A DNA stretch of 64,000 nt from Blumeriella jaapii (taxonomy: Eukaryota; Ascomycota; Leotiomycetes; Helotiales; Drepanopezizaceae): contig VWND01000008.1 of assembly GCA_009599575.1 (NCBI GenBank), positions 992,001 to 1,056,000 on the forward strand. Reading direction: 5' to 3'. Positions 43,677 through 55,091 of this stretch are shown piece after piece. The position numbers and the translations under genes are program-made. How positions within the stretch are numbered: position 1 is the first letter of the stretch; each line of letters begins with the position of its first letter. The notes under the pieces are model-generated. The model ran no database searches. It was not told where the DNA came from and worked only from the letters and a program-made list of their open reading frames with translations.

Positions 43677-44484
43677 TTCAAATACATACGGAAATGTATG
43701 ATTTGTTGTGTTGATGTCTAGTGTGGTATTTGAGAAAGGATTTAGTACGATACTGCATATGTTGATACAATCTACATAACCTGTTTGGGAAGTTTGGCGT
43801 CCTTGAAAAAGAGTCGTTTTACATTTAGCTACAATACAATGTAAAATCATATCATCATTAATGAATCTCCAGTGACTTCTCATATCAATACTTGAATAGA
43901 CGATTGAAGTAACTTGTGATTCCTGCGCTTCGATGCACGTGCAGAGAAAGCGTGCATACTCGTAGATAAAAATGGTATCCGCATCGCCCTCTGACCTCTT
44001 GCTAAGATTTCAGTGCGAGTTTTACAGATAGCTACCGCAGTGTCATCGGTGCCCCTAGAATTCATGACCTTTCTTCCTTTACGCTGCTTCTTAGAGGTTT
44101 CCAATCGTGCCGGTGCGGTGTCAATGCAGAATCAAAAAGGTCCGAGCCTAGCGCCAGGCCGGACCCTGGGTCGTGAACATTCAATAGCTGAATATGGCCC
44201 CTGATTCTAGCTCGTAGATGTGCATATTCGAAGGAACGATATTGAAGGCCTTGCTGGCTTTAGTTACATTGTAAGCTGCACGCACTGTCCGTTTTGTCGC
44301 ATCTGTCGAAATGCGGAATTAGACTTTGACACATTCAGTCTTCACCCCTATAGCCCAAGTACAATATAATAGCTCAAGTACAATATAGTCCCACGTAATT
44401 CTTCTCCAAGGAAATCTTTCAATCAATCTCACCTTCCCATCTCAAGCTTTTCCCCAGTCAAAGTCTACATCTATCAGACCCACG
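43677..44484. other. Intergenic region
   Basis: 0.8 kb between tandem genes. It includes a duplicated CAAGTACAATATA unit near 44356-44386. Nothing else was recognised. Confidence 0.5.
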
Positions 44485-45184
44485 ATGTCCAAACCAAGCT
44501 CCGAGCTTAGCCAGCCCACCAGCGAGTATAACCAGCCCATCGAGGACCCCATCGCACACTTCGAGGCGATCCCCTGGTGCGAGAAACTGCTTTCCCATAA
44601 GTCCGTCGTCGGGGTGACAGTCCCGGATCGTACACCCACGAAAACCACAGAAGGCAGTCTGGCACGGATTACCCTCAACACGCCCGAAACGGTCAAGGCA
44701 TCCATTCTGTTCTTTCGGTACTTCAAACCCACGGCACCAGCCTGGGAGACCGGAGAGGACAAGAAGAGCCCGTTCTTGGAAGTCAACGCCTTTGCGGATT
44801 TTGGAACTGGGTTGAACGGTTATGCGAACACGGCGCAGGGAGGGTTCTTTGGAGTGGTGCTAGATGAAGTCATGGGGACGGCAGCAAATATGCAGGCTGG
44901 TAAGTTTCGCGTCCTTCTGAATCTGCCGATAGATTACGGTTAGGAGTCTTGCTGATCTTTGGGTAGTACATGGAGCGTACACGGCTTGGCTGAAAGTGGA
45001 CTTCAAAAAACCTTTGTACACGCCCTGCGTTGTGCTTATCAAGGGCAAAGTCGTCAAGAAGGCGGGAAGGAAGTTGACGCTGCAGGGAAGCCTCGAGGAT
45101 AAAGATGGGAATGTGATTGCCAAAGCCGAAGGTCTTTGGCTTACAGTCGACAGAGATATTGGCAGGACGAACGCGAAGTTGTAG
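44485..45184 (+). CDS. Thioesterase-superfamily (hot-dog fold) protein
   Basis: Exons 44485-44899 and 44967-45184, 633 nt, 210 aa. The region LNGYANTAQGGFFGVVLDEV followed by MGTAANMQAVHGAYTAWLKV has the PaaI/4HBT-type arrangement (HGG-like QGG at the start of the long helix, catalytic-region Asp/Glu in VVLDE, then substrate-strand FKKPLYTPCVVLIKGKVVKK). The C-terminal strands (LEDKDGNVIAKAEGLWLTV) complete the fold. Such enzymes hydrolyse acyl-CoA or related thioesters; the substrate is unknown. The N-terminal 25 residues are Ser/Gln/Pro-rich and carry no clear targeting signal. The spliced codon at the junction gives Val (G|TA). Confidence 0.8.
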
Positions 45185-46984
45185 AACGAATTCAGCCAGC
45201 TGAACATCTCGGTTACCCCTATTTATGAAATTGGTCTGCTGGGTTTTGGGGGCCCAATATGTACACACGAAACCTAATCACTAGCTCTTATACCATAGAT
45301 GAGTGTAGTCAGGCCTCATTTGAGGCCGCTCACTATATTTTGTTTTTATATCAAAATAATTGGCCAGGCGATCCGTTGTGGAGAGCATCTCGAACACCAC
45401 TGACAAGATTACGAGAATTTTTCTAGATGGTGAAGATGAAAGTCAAAGCCAAAACACAAAACAAAAAGGATAGCCACTCCGCCAAACTGGGTGATACAGG
45501 GCTAACTCTCGCGAGGAATGAAGGCGACTATCGCTAAGAATAGCAGCCTCGAGGGAGGAGGACGAGTGGGAGGTGCTCCTTGCGTAAGCTCAAAAATGAT
45601 CTAAAGCCCCAAAAAGAAAGCGTAAGCTCGGGAGACGAACTGAGAAGCGGCAGAAGTTTCGGTCAACCAATAGAGCCAGGTTATCAAAAAAAAACCTCGA
45701 CGAGTACCTCTCTCTTCAAGTCAAAGGTGTAGTATCAGATTCATGGTCAATTTCTTTATCATATTCCCTTAAGTTGAGCTAAGCTAAGCACTTGGAGGGA
45801 ACTGGACTCACGAGTCAGGCTCCTTGCAGACACGTGTGAAGCGGGTGAAAACTGATAAATGGTATGGGGGTTCTGATGTTATCCGTCCCTTGGCTGTAGT
45901 CGCTTAGGAAAGTCTACAATATCTTGTCAATGCTGGTAATCAATAATGGAGCTTGCAGAGCTGTCTTTTCCTACCAACTAACAACTCAGTTACAGACCCG
46001 TACAAAAAACTTTCACAGAAATGGCAATTGTCTTTTCTGTCTTTTTTCTGTTTCTACGAATTCAGAAGTGCCATGTGATCCAAAGTCCTTTCACATATCA
46101 CTACAAATATAAAATTTTAGCAAGACCCTGGCTCAGGACGCAAGCTAGAATTCTAGCCAGACTTCTGGGAGTACACAGATATGTTCAGCAACCTATTTGT
46201 GTTATCTAAGAAGAATTGATTCCAGTGCCCATGCCACAAGACCACGATACTACTTCATAATCCGAGCTGAACATGCTTCTATTGTTTACACAAGTTAGCT
46301 TTGTTGACAGAGGGGGGGCCAGTTCAACAAAGACCTCCCATCCGCTTAGAAAACACGTGACATTTAGGACATGTGACCTCGCAATCTCTCGCGGGTTAAA
46401 TGGCATTCACGTTTTCTTTCTACTAATTCTTGGATCACATTGGGATATCGCTTTCAGTCATGAACAAGACAATACCATGACACACACGCTGACTGGGCCT
46501 AATTTGGCTTATTAAAATCTTTCCAGCTGCGCTTTTTTTTAGCCGCTAGAATGTCTAAACCACTCATTATGGCTCCTTCCCATGATCCGATCACCTCTTT
46601 CTACCTAAACATCAGAGGTACTTGTCCGTTATTCATATCCGGTCTCTGGGGGAAGATTGATTCCGATGTCGAATACGAATGTTGAAAGAGAAAGTCTAGC
46701 CGAGAGTGAAAACAAAAATAGCCGAGCCGAAGCGAAGCGAAGTATGTACGAAAATCACTACCTACCTACCTCCCCAACAGTTTTCTACCTGACCTGCGGT
46801 CCTGCTTTTTAGCCGGCCCGCCTTCCTATTTGCTCGAGCCTATATAAATCTCCAAACTTCAAGCTACCCTTTCTTACAACACCACATCTCTGACTTCGTG
46901 AATCCCTAGTTCACAAAGCCCAAACGACGACGTCTTTCTCGAGCCAGCCCGCCACCTCACCTCGCTCTTCTCCAACCACCAAAA
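45185..46984. other. Intergenic region with TATA box
   Basis: 1.8 kb. It includes GAAGC repeats (about 46725-46742), a CCTACCTACC tract near 46762 and a TATA box at 46841-46848. No gene was recognised. Confidence 0.55.
46841..46848 (+). promoter_or_regulatory. TATA box of the SET-domain gene
   Basis: TATATAAA, 137 nt upstream of the ATG at 46985, followed by a CA/CT-rich leader. This is a good match in a fungal promoter context. Confidence 0.5.
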
Positions 46985-47582
46985 ATGGCACCTCTCAAAC
47001 CCTTCTGGACCCAGCCCTCGCACCCCGACATCCAAGAAGTCATCTTTCCCACCGACCCCTCCACCGACTTCACCACCAAGTCCCTCTCCAAGATCACGGT
47101 CCCGCCCTGCGGCCTCTTCGCCCGCCTCGAGTTCCCGCCGTGCACGAAGGCCACCGCGCCGACGTACGCCACGGTGCAGATGGGGCGGGGGGAGCACCTG
47201 AACCTGAACAGCGATTTGGTGTATATTAACCACAGCTGCGAGCCGAGCTTGGTATTTGCCCTCAGATCTTTCCACTTTTCTTCCCTTCCCCTGCCCTCTT
47301 CCTACGAGGACGTCACGATTTCAGAGATGCGGTCGTGGGACTTGGTGAGATGGAGCTGATATTCAACGTTGTACATCAACAGATCTTCGACCTCAGGCCA
47401 TCCAGCATGGGCCTCTTCGCGGGCCCGAAAGGATTGAAGCCCGGCGACGAACTCACCTTCTTCTACCCCTCCACCGAGTGGGACATGGCCCAGGGCTTCT
47501 CCTGCTTCTGCGGCACCGAGAAGTGTCGCGGCTTCATCTCGGGCGCGAAGAACATGAATCACAAGCAACTGAGTGGGATGTG
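46985..47582 (+). CDS. SET-domain protein, 3' exon unresolved
   Basis: Exon 1 46985-47251 and exon 2 47383-47582 encode a small SET-domain protein: a beta-rich N-terminus (MAPLKPFWTQPSHPDIQEVI), NSDLVYINHSCEPSL (the NHSCxP substrate/AdoMet motif), then, across an intron, GLKPGDELTFFYPSTEWDMA (the ELTFxY motif) and the post-SET-like CFCGTEKCRGFISGAKNM. Members may be lysine methyltransferases of unknown substrate. A strong donor (TG|GTATGT) ends exon 2 after HKQLSGM, but no acceptor downstream gave a convincing family C-terminus; candidates lie in the CT-rich stretch up to about 47900. If the donor is not used the frame continues to 47787 with low-complexity sequence. Confidence 0.7.
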
Positions 47583-48760
47583 GTATGTATTGTCTCCCTC
47601 ATTTATCTTCCCCTTTCCCCCCTCTCGCTTATCTACTCACTTATCTCTCTCCCTCTCCCTCTCGTTGGGGGAATATCTTTCCTTGCCGCGAGAAGGTGTA
47701 AATCGCGATATCTCAGAGGCGGCGGCAAAGAGTCGCGACAGACATTCGCGATGGAGAAAGAAGGGAAGAAGAGAGAAGAACAGCTGACTTGTCCGTATCA
47801 CGACGAAGGCTCAACCCACACATCCACTCTCTCCTCACCCCTCCCGCCTCGCGGAGCCCACTACTAACAGCCACTCACCCCCCCAAGAGCCACGCCACGT
47901 CTCTCCCCTCGCCGCCTCAGATCAGGCGGCCGGGAGGAGAGGCATCACGAGTAGAGAGCTGAGTGGGGAGATGGGCGGGGATACTGATACTAGTTGATCG
48001 GTTTTCCAGCGGTAGATCTGGGTCGAAGAGTATATCTGTGGACAGATGCATTAGATACACGAACAAATGCAAAAAAAAAAAAAAAAAAAAAAAAAAAAGT
48101 GGCACCTGCAGTCGAGATACAACAAATAAGATTAGCGCGCGCGCTATAGCGAAAAGACAGACAGAGAGAGACCCCATCAATCCAACCTACAGGCAATGTA
48201 CGAAGAAGGGAGGTACTGTACTGTGCTGTGCTGTGCTGTGCTGTACATAGCTCCTTACATCCCACCTCCCCATCGCATCTCAACAACACCAAACCACACC
48301 CACGTCTCCTCCATCCGTTGCACAGCACTAGTTGCTTGACAGAGATGCAATTCCCAATGTGTAGACAAGTGGAAAGGTAAGTTGGTACAGCCATCGGTTT
48401 GACAGGATAGTACTGTATCTGTAGGTAGATACCTAGGTACAGTAGGTAAGCAGAAAGAGAGGCATCTTCCTCTAGATCTAAGTAAGCAAGCAGCTCCAGC
48501 CAGCCACTCACTCGCTCGCTCGTTTACTGGGAGAGATTTCAGCCTCTCCTGTCTCAGATACGGGATGCGAGCGAGAAAAGAGTCGAGTCTGATCACTTCC
48601 CAGCGCCGGCTTGATTGGACGGGGTAAGGGTAAGGCTTCTTTTTATACATCCACTGCGTACGTATCATCTGTCTCTTTGGAGAGCGCACAACTGCGCGCT
48701 TATTACAGGAAGTATCTCTTTCCCTCCTTCTCTTGCACATGTAATTATTGCTTACTCATT
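47583..48760. other. Intergenic/3' region with A-run and CTGTG repeats
   Basis: Contains a run of about 28 A at 48071-48098, GCGC tracts, and CTGTG pentamers (48215-48243) beside GTAC-type palindromes. The last exon of the SET gene probably lies in its first 350 bp. Confidence 0.5.
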
Positions 48761-50623
48761 CTACCTATCGTCAAACCACCGCCCCCAACTCTCGCTCTTG
48801 CCCCTTTCGGCCCCAGCACCCCCAGCATAGCGCTTCTCCTCCTCCTCCCACTTGAGTCTCTCGACGCGGCTCCGCGCCCGGAACGCCCTCGCGAACCGCC
48901 ACGCCTCCGTGTCCGCCAGGTTCCACGCCTCGATCGCGCCACGGAGCTTTTCCTCGTCCCTCGTGCGCGCCGTCCCGAACTCCTTCGCCTGCTTCAGCAG
49001 CGTCTGCTCCTTCTCGCGATCCGCCTCGCTCGGCACCGGCCCGTCCTTGGGGTCGTGCTCCGGCTTGGGGCGACGCTCGGGGCCCGGTACCGGCGTCTCA
49101 GATTTACCGTCGTCGAGTGCGGTGCGCGGGATGGTGAAGCCGAAGTGCCAGTCGAGGTCGGGCGGCATCTCCTTCTCGGCCGTGACCCAGAGCGAGTGCG
49201 CTTTGCCGATGGTGGAGGCGACGGCCTCTTTGAATTTCGTGACTCGGGGCGCGCCGGAGACGCCAGAGCCGAGGAGTTCTTGGGTGAGCTGTGAGACCCA
49301 GGGATCGCGGAAAGACTCTCGTCGAATCCACGGAATGCTTATGTCTGAGCGAAAAGCGCTAAGGACGGCGTGGGTATATGGGTGGGGAACTGTGCCGATG
49401 GTGTAGAGCTCGGTCACGTTGACATAGTACTGTGGAGTGGATATCTTGAGCGGGGTGGAAGATACACAGGGCTTGCAGCGTGGGCGGTTGGGAGGGCACG
49501 ATGCTGGAACCGGTGATTCGGGGCACTGGGCCAGGAAGTGAGCGAGTGTGAGGGCGGGCTCTATGAGGGCGGACATGTGCTCGGGGTTTGGCTTGACGAC
49601 TGCGATCCCTTTCGGATGGATGTTCTGCCACGTACTGTGCAGATGTGACACTACGAGCTGGTTCAAGATCATCATGCCTTTTGATCCTTGGCTGACGATG
49701 TCGTCCGCGATCTTGGGATACTTGTCTTTGATGGTGCTGGCGTCGTAGTATGCTAGCGAGTCGTGCGTGGGCTCAATCTCGAAGGTTTTCGGCTTGAGGG
49801 CACTGATCACGCTTTTTGCACTCTTGAGCTCCTTGTTCGCCAGGGCCTCTTTCACAGCCGCAGTGATGTCTGCTTTGGAACCCGCAAACAATCCACTTCC
49901 CAGATTATCGAATCGGGTCAACTGAGGATAGTCTCCCCTGCGAAGGAACGAAATCAAAGGGTCCTCATATGATCCCATAGGCAACATCAAATAGTTGCAG
50001 AGCAAACCCGTGCCCATGTTCTCCCAGGCAAGCCACCGTAACAGCTCAGTCTGCAAGGGCTCGTCCAGCGTTTTCATCTGCAGTTCCGCATACAGAGGGT
50101 TGTTCATAGCCTCAGCTGGGCCGAGAATGACGGGCCTGAAACCATGTGCCCACCACGCCTTTCTCCACGTTACCAAGATGGCATTTTCCGCTCCCTTCAG
50201 GTCGTCCTCTTTGTTCAAGGTATGATCGTAGTAAGTGTAAATCGGCGGCCGTTCTTCGAGCGGGGGGAGCAAGGAGCGGTTCTCGTCCAGCGTAAAAGAC
50301 GAGGAGAACGGGCTCAGCCAGTTCCAGTGCGTGTACCATGATGACTCCCCATCAGTCATGTTCTTGTTCTTCGGAATCGGCGGCGCGTGTGCCGCGGGTG
50401 CGAAGGGGTTGAGGATGCTGGGCGAGAGCTTCTTCGGCATCTTGGGCAGGGAGATCTTATGGTCTGTGAACTTGCCCAGTGACGGGCCCGACGGGATGGA
50501 ACTCGGAAGCGCGAACACGAGTGTGAAGACGGCGAACACAACGATCGTAGCCAGTAGGACCAGCGTCTGCTTGGGACGCAGAGGCCGTACAGGCCGGCCG
50601 AAGATGGTTCGTTGGACCGGCAT
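48761..50623 (-). CDS. Conserved fungal type II membrane protein, glycosyltransferase-like
   Basis: One uninterrupted frame of 620 aa. The N-terminus is short and basic (MPVQRTIFGRPVRPLRPKQT), followed by a single hydrophobic anchor (LVLLATIVVFAVFTLVF), a Pro/Ser-rich stem and a luminal domain with conserved-looking stretches IYTYYDHTL, ILVTWRKAWWAHGFRPVILG, AMNNPLYAEL, LLRWLAWENMGTGLLCNYLM and DNLGSGLFAG. That topology and the W-W-A-x-G-F pattern resemble fungal Golgi glycosyltransferase-like proteins, but I cannot name the family or donor. The C-terminal 110 residues are charged and coiled-coil-like. It shares a 0.9-kb divergent promoter with LYS2. Confidence 0.65.
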   Translation of the reverse strand: MPVQRTIFGRPVRPLRPKQTLVLLATIVVFAVFTLVFALPSSIPSGPSLGKFTDHKISLPKMPKKLSPSILNPFAPAAHAPPIPKNKNMTDGESSWYTHWNWLSPFSSSFTLDENRSLLPPLEERPPIYTYYDHTLNKEDDLKGAENAILVTWRKAWWAHGFRPVILGPAEAMNNPLYAELQMKTLDEPLQTELLRWLAWENMGTGLLCNYLMLPMGSYEDPLISFLRRGDYPQLTRFDNLGSGLFAGSKADITAAVKEALANKELKSAKSVISALKPKTFEIEPTHDSLAYYDASTIKDKYPKIADDIVSQGSKGMMILNQLVVSHLHSTWQNIHPKGIAVVKPNPEHMSALIEPALTLAHFLAQCPESPVPASCPPNRPRCKPCVSSTPLKISTPQYYVNVTELYTIGTVPHPYTHAVLSAFRSDISIPWIRRESFRDPWVSQLTQELLGSGVSGAPRVTKFKEAVASTIGKAHSLWVTAEKEMPPDLDWHFGFTIPRTALDDGKSETPVPGPERRPKPEHDPKDGPVPSEADREKEQTLLKQAKEFGTARTRDEEKLRGAIEAWNLADTEAWRFARAFRARSRVERLKWEEEEKRYAGGAGAERGKSESWGRWFDDR

Positions 50624-51516
50624 GTTGGTAGTCGAGACGAATCGCAGACGGGGGCGTACCGCAGGTTCGACAGCGGACTAGGATCGCATGGGAGTGTTGG
50701 ACTCGAGGCCGAGGGACGTCGTGAAGTGAAGTCGAGAAGTATTCGTTCGTTCGCGCTGACAGGAGCTTCGAATGACTCCCCCCTGCCGTGTCACGTCTGG
50801 CTGGAGGTACTGTTGTACTGTACTGTACAGTCAGTCAGTACCTGGGAAAAGGAGAGCGACGCTGTGCTGTAGGTACTGTACAGTACAGTCCACACCAGAA
50901 GCAGACAGATCAACACGAGCTGCTGGCACGAAAAACGGCCAAGGAGAGGAGAGACAGTCGTATATACTCCCGCCCGTCTTTGGCGTAGTCGAGTAACAAG
51001 GACCGAGGAGTCTGCATTCTATGGTTGTATGTAACGTACATCAGATGTTTTTCTCAGATAAGATAAGCATGGACTACATCGAAGTCTGGCACGTGACCCT
51101 AACGACGGCCTAAGGGCACGCTACACTCCTTTGGGACATGAGTATTCAGTGACTTTTCTCGCTCCCTCTTCTACCTCACCTCTCCTCTCCTCTCCTTACC
51201 TCTCCTTACATACAGCACCTCACCTCGCCTCACCTCCCTTCATCCCATGCTCGGAAAATTCGGGATCTCCGGGATGTGCTGAGCGGATTGACGACACTCT
51301 CTGATCCATTTGCTTCACATCTGATGGACTGACTAACTGACGAACTGACTGGGTTCAACTACCACTTCACCAATCTGGGTTGGTCACAACCCACATTCAC
51401 CCCGCCTCAACTCCTCACACTCCACTCCACTCGCATTTTCCGGAGCAGAACAATTGAAGTCTCTCCTCTTTCCCTGCCCTTCTTTCTCGCAAACACATCT
51501 ACAAGCCAAGCCAGCA
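50624..51516. promoter_or_regulatory. Divergent promoter region with GTAC palindromes
   Basis: Between the type II membrane protein gene and LYS2. Contains two clusters of GTACTGTAC/GTACAGTAC units (50804-50830 and 50871-50889), a TGACTCC (near 50773, a partial match to the Gcn4/CPC1 core TGACTC) and CT-rich leader sequence near 51180-51240. Regulatory roles are inferred from position only. Confidence 0.4.
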
Positions 51517-54500
51517 ATGGCTGCCCAACTCGACATCCCCGATCCGACCGTCGACCTTCACTGGTCGGCGTTTCGGGGTGCAATTCAAGACATCTTCTCC
51601 GCAAATGCAGAAGCACATCCAGATCGACTGTGTGTTGTGGAAACTGCGTCGGGATCCTCTCCCAGAAGAGAGTTCACATACCGCCAGATCAACGAGGCCT
51701 CCAATATCTTGGCCCATCATCTGGTGCAGTCCGGGATCCAGAGAGGCGAGGTCGTGATGTCCTACAGCCACAGAGGTGTTGACCTGGTTGTCACTGTGAT
51801 GGGCATCCTGAAGGCTGGAGCTACTTTCTCCGTCATCGACCCTTCGTATCCTCCGGACCGTCAAAATATCTACCTCGATGTAGCGAGGCCGAGAGCCTTG
51901 GTGGTCATTGACAAGGCCACCCGAGAAGCCGGAGAGCTGACCGGGAAGGTCCGTGACTTCATCAAGGAGAATCTGCAGCTCCGAACGGAGGTCCCGGGAC
52001 TGGAGCTCAAGGACGATGGGACTCTCGTTGGTGGCAACGTCAATGGCAAGGATGCTTTTGCAGATCAGGTGTCTTCGAAGACCAAGAGTCCAGGTGTTGT
52101 TGTTGGACCAGACTCCTGCCCCACGTTATCCTTCACATCCGGATCAGAAGGCCGTCCCAAGGGGGTCCGAGGACGGCATTACTCGCTGGCTTACTACTTT
52201 GATTGGATGGCTGAGCAATTCAAGCTCACCAAGAACGACAAGTTCACGATGTTATCCGGAATTGCACATGATCCTATTCAGCGAGATATCTTCACTCCTC
52301 TCTTCCTCGGCGCACAGCTTTTGGTACCTTCCAAGGACGATATTCAGCATGAGAGATTAGCTGAGTGGATGCGAGAGCATGGTGCCACAGTTACCCACTT
52401 GACTCCAGCCATGGGTCAAATTTTGGTCGGTGGCGCAAGTGCCGAGTTTCCAGCATTGCACCACTCTTTCTTTGTGGGCGACATCCTAATCAAGAGAGAT
52501 TGCAAGGCGTTGCAGAAGCTGGCGCCAAATGTGTTTATTGTAAACATGTACGGGACGACCGAGACGCAACGTGCTGTCAGCTACTTCGAGATCCCCAGCC
52601 GAGCTTCGGATCCCGAATATTTGGAGACGATGGGCAACGTCATTCCAGCTGGTAAAGGTATGAAGGACGTCCAACTCCTTATTGTTGACCGCGAAAACCG
52701 GAATCGTATCTGCGACGTTGGAGAAATCGGGGAGATCTACGTTCGTGCTGCGGGTCTGGCTGAAGGATATCTTGGAAGTGACGAGCTCACCAAGACCAAG
52801 TTCGTGGAAAGCTGGTTCGTTGACAATGCGAAGTGGGTCGAGGAAGACAAGAAGGCTGCCAGGTCTCTTGCTGAGGAGCCGTGGAGAGAATTTTACAAGG
52901 GTCCCAGAGACCGCATGTACAGATCCGGTGATCTAGGGCGATACACTTCGACTGGCGATGTCGAGTGTGTAGGGCGTGCAGATGATCAAGTCAAGATCCG
53001 TGGATTCAGAATCGAACTTGGAGAGATTGACAAGTACCTCTCGGACCACGTTATGGTTCTCGATAATGTTACGTTGGTGCGACGAAACAAGGATGAAGAG
53101 CAGACACTTGTCAGCTACATAGTTCCAGACATGCAAAAGTGGGTGAAATGGCTAGAACAGAACGGGCTGGAAGACGACAACTCTGGAGAAGGTATTCAAG
53201 GAAGACTACGACGATTCTGGCCTCTTGCCGAAGACATCAAGCAGTTCTTGAAGGAGAAGCTTCCATCATATGCTATCCCCGAAGTTGTTATTCCTCTAGA
53301 CAAATTCCCGCTGAATCCCAACGGCAAGAAGGACAAGCCTGCGCTTCCGTTCCCGGATGCTGCTCAATTGGCTGCTGCAAGACCACAAGGCAAGTATGCA
53401 GATCTGTCTGATACCGAGAAAGAGGTCGCTGCTATTTGGGGGTCACTCATTGCGACTGTCGATGAACGAACGATCAGCCCAGACGATTCGTTCTTCGATA
53501 TCGGAGGCCACAGCATCTTAGCTCAGCAGATGCTCTTCAAGGTCAATCGCAAATGGGATGGTGTCAAGATCAACATGAGTGTGATTTTTCAAAACCCGAC
53601 CCTCAAGGCCTTCGCAGGTCAGGTTGAACAACGCACATCCTCGAGAAATGGCGAGGTCCAGCACGAGGCTGCAGAAGAGTATGCCGCCGACGCAAAAGCA
53701 CTTCTCCGATCTCTCCCTGCTTCGTTCCCTACTGCAGATGCAGCAATCACCACAACCACACCTCTCACCGTCTTCCTTACCGGAGCCACAGGTTTCTTAG
53801 GCGCCTACCTGCTTCGAGACCTTCTCACCCGCCCATCTCCTCCCATCCAAGTAATCGCTCACGTTCGCGCCCTCGATGCACCAGCCGCCCTCAACAGAGT
53901 AAGACGAACCTGTCAAGCCTACGGTGTTTGGGATCCCTCCTGGACCACTCGTATCACCTGCGTCGTCGGTGACCTCGGCGCCTCTCGTCTTGGCCTCTCA
54001 GAAGCTACATATGAGAAAGTCGCCCAAGACGCCAACGTCATCATCCACAACGGAGCTTTGGTCCACTGGGTATACCCGTACTCCAACCTGCGGCCCGCCA
54101 ACGTTCAGGGAACGCTCGATATCCTCTCCCTGTGCGCTACTGGCACTCCCAAGCGACTGGCTTTCGTATCTTCGACTTCCGTACTGGATACGGATTACTT
54201 CGTCAAGCAGTCTCAATCCGGCATCCCCGTCTCGGAAGACGACGACCTCACTGGGAGCGCCACGGGACTGGGGACCGGATACGGACAATCGAAATGGGTC
54301 TCGGAATACCTCGTCCGCGCCGCCGGCACGCGAGGTCTACGTGGAACCATCGTCCGTCCCGGCTACGTGACCGGCGACCCCAAGAGCGGCGTGACAAACA
54401 CAGATGATTTCCTGATCCGCATGACCAAAGGCTGTATGCAACTCGGTTGTCGGCCCAAGATCGCAAATACAGTCAACCAAGTCCCTGTGAACCACGTCGC

Positions 54501-55091
54501 GCGCGTCGTGGTAGCGTCTGCGTTGAGTCCGCCGAAGAGTGCGTTGGGGGTCGCGCAGGTGACGAGTCACCCGCGCTTGACATTCAGCCAGTATCTGGAG
54601 ACGCTGGAAACCTACGGGTACGCGGTTCCGGAAGTAGGTTACCGGGCTTGGAGCAAGAAGCTGGAGGATTATGCCGCAACGGAGGGAAGCGAGCAGCACG
54701 CTTTGTGAGTGCCATCCCCTTTCTCATGGAACAGTTGTATACATATATATGTATATGTATCATTGAGGGTGATTGCTCACTGAACAACGCTAGAATGCCA
54801 CTCTACCACTTCGCAACGACAGACCTCCCGGCCGACACCATCGCGCCCGAGATGGACGACGCGAACGCGACGGCCGTGCTGAAAGCCGACGCCCGCTTCA
54901 CAGGCGAGGATCTCTCAGCCGGCGGGTTCGTGGACGAGGAGATCATGGGCCGGTATCTGGCATATCTGGTGGGCATCGGGTTTGTCGGGGCGCCGTCTAG
55001 CAAGGGCATGAAAGCCTTGCCGGAGGTGGGTATCAGCGAGGAGCAAAAGGCCGCGTTGTTGAGGGTTGGAGGGAGAGGCGCGCTGATTTGA
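51517..55091 (+). CDS. LYS2: L-2-aminoadipate reductase (alpha-aminoadipate reductase)
   Basis: Large subunit of the fungal lysine pathway enzyme reducing alpha-aminoadipate to its semialdehyde with ATP and NADPH after phosphopantetheinylation by Lys5. Exons 51517-54704 and 54794-55091, 3486 nt, 1161 aa. Domain order: adenylation domain with TLSFTSGSEGRPKG (from about residue 204), NMYGTTETQRAV, RMYRSGDLGRY and VKIRGFRIELGEID; carrier domain with phosphopantetheine Ser666 in DDSFFDIGGHSILA; reductase domain with NADP-binding TGATGFLGAYLLRDL (from 755), and catalytic Y922/K926 in GYGQSKWVSEY. The intron near the 3' end joins the frame to MPLYHFATTDLPADTI, the conserved C-terminus. The reading is clean across 3.5 kb. 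Confidence 0.97.

Noticed and set aside
51454..51516. N-terminal extension of the LYS2 frame
   Set aside because: It has no ATG; the conserved protein begins at the ATG at 51517.
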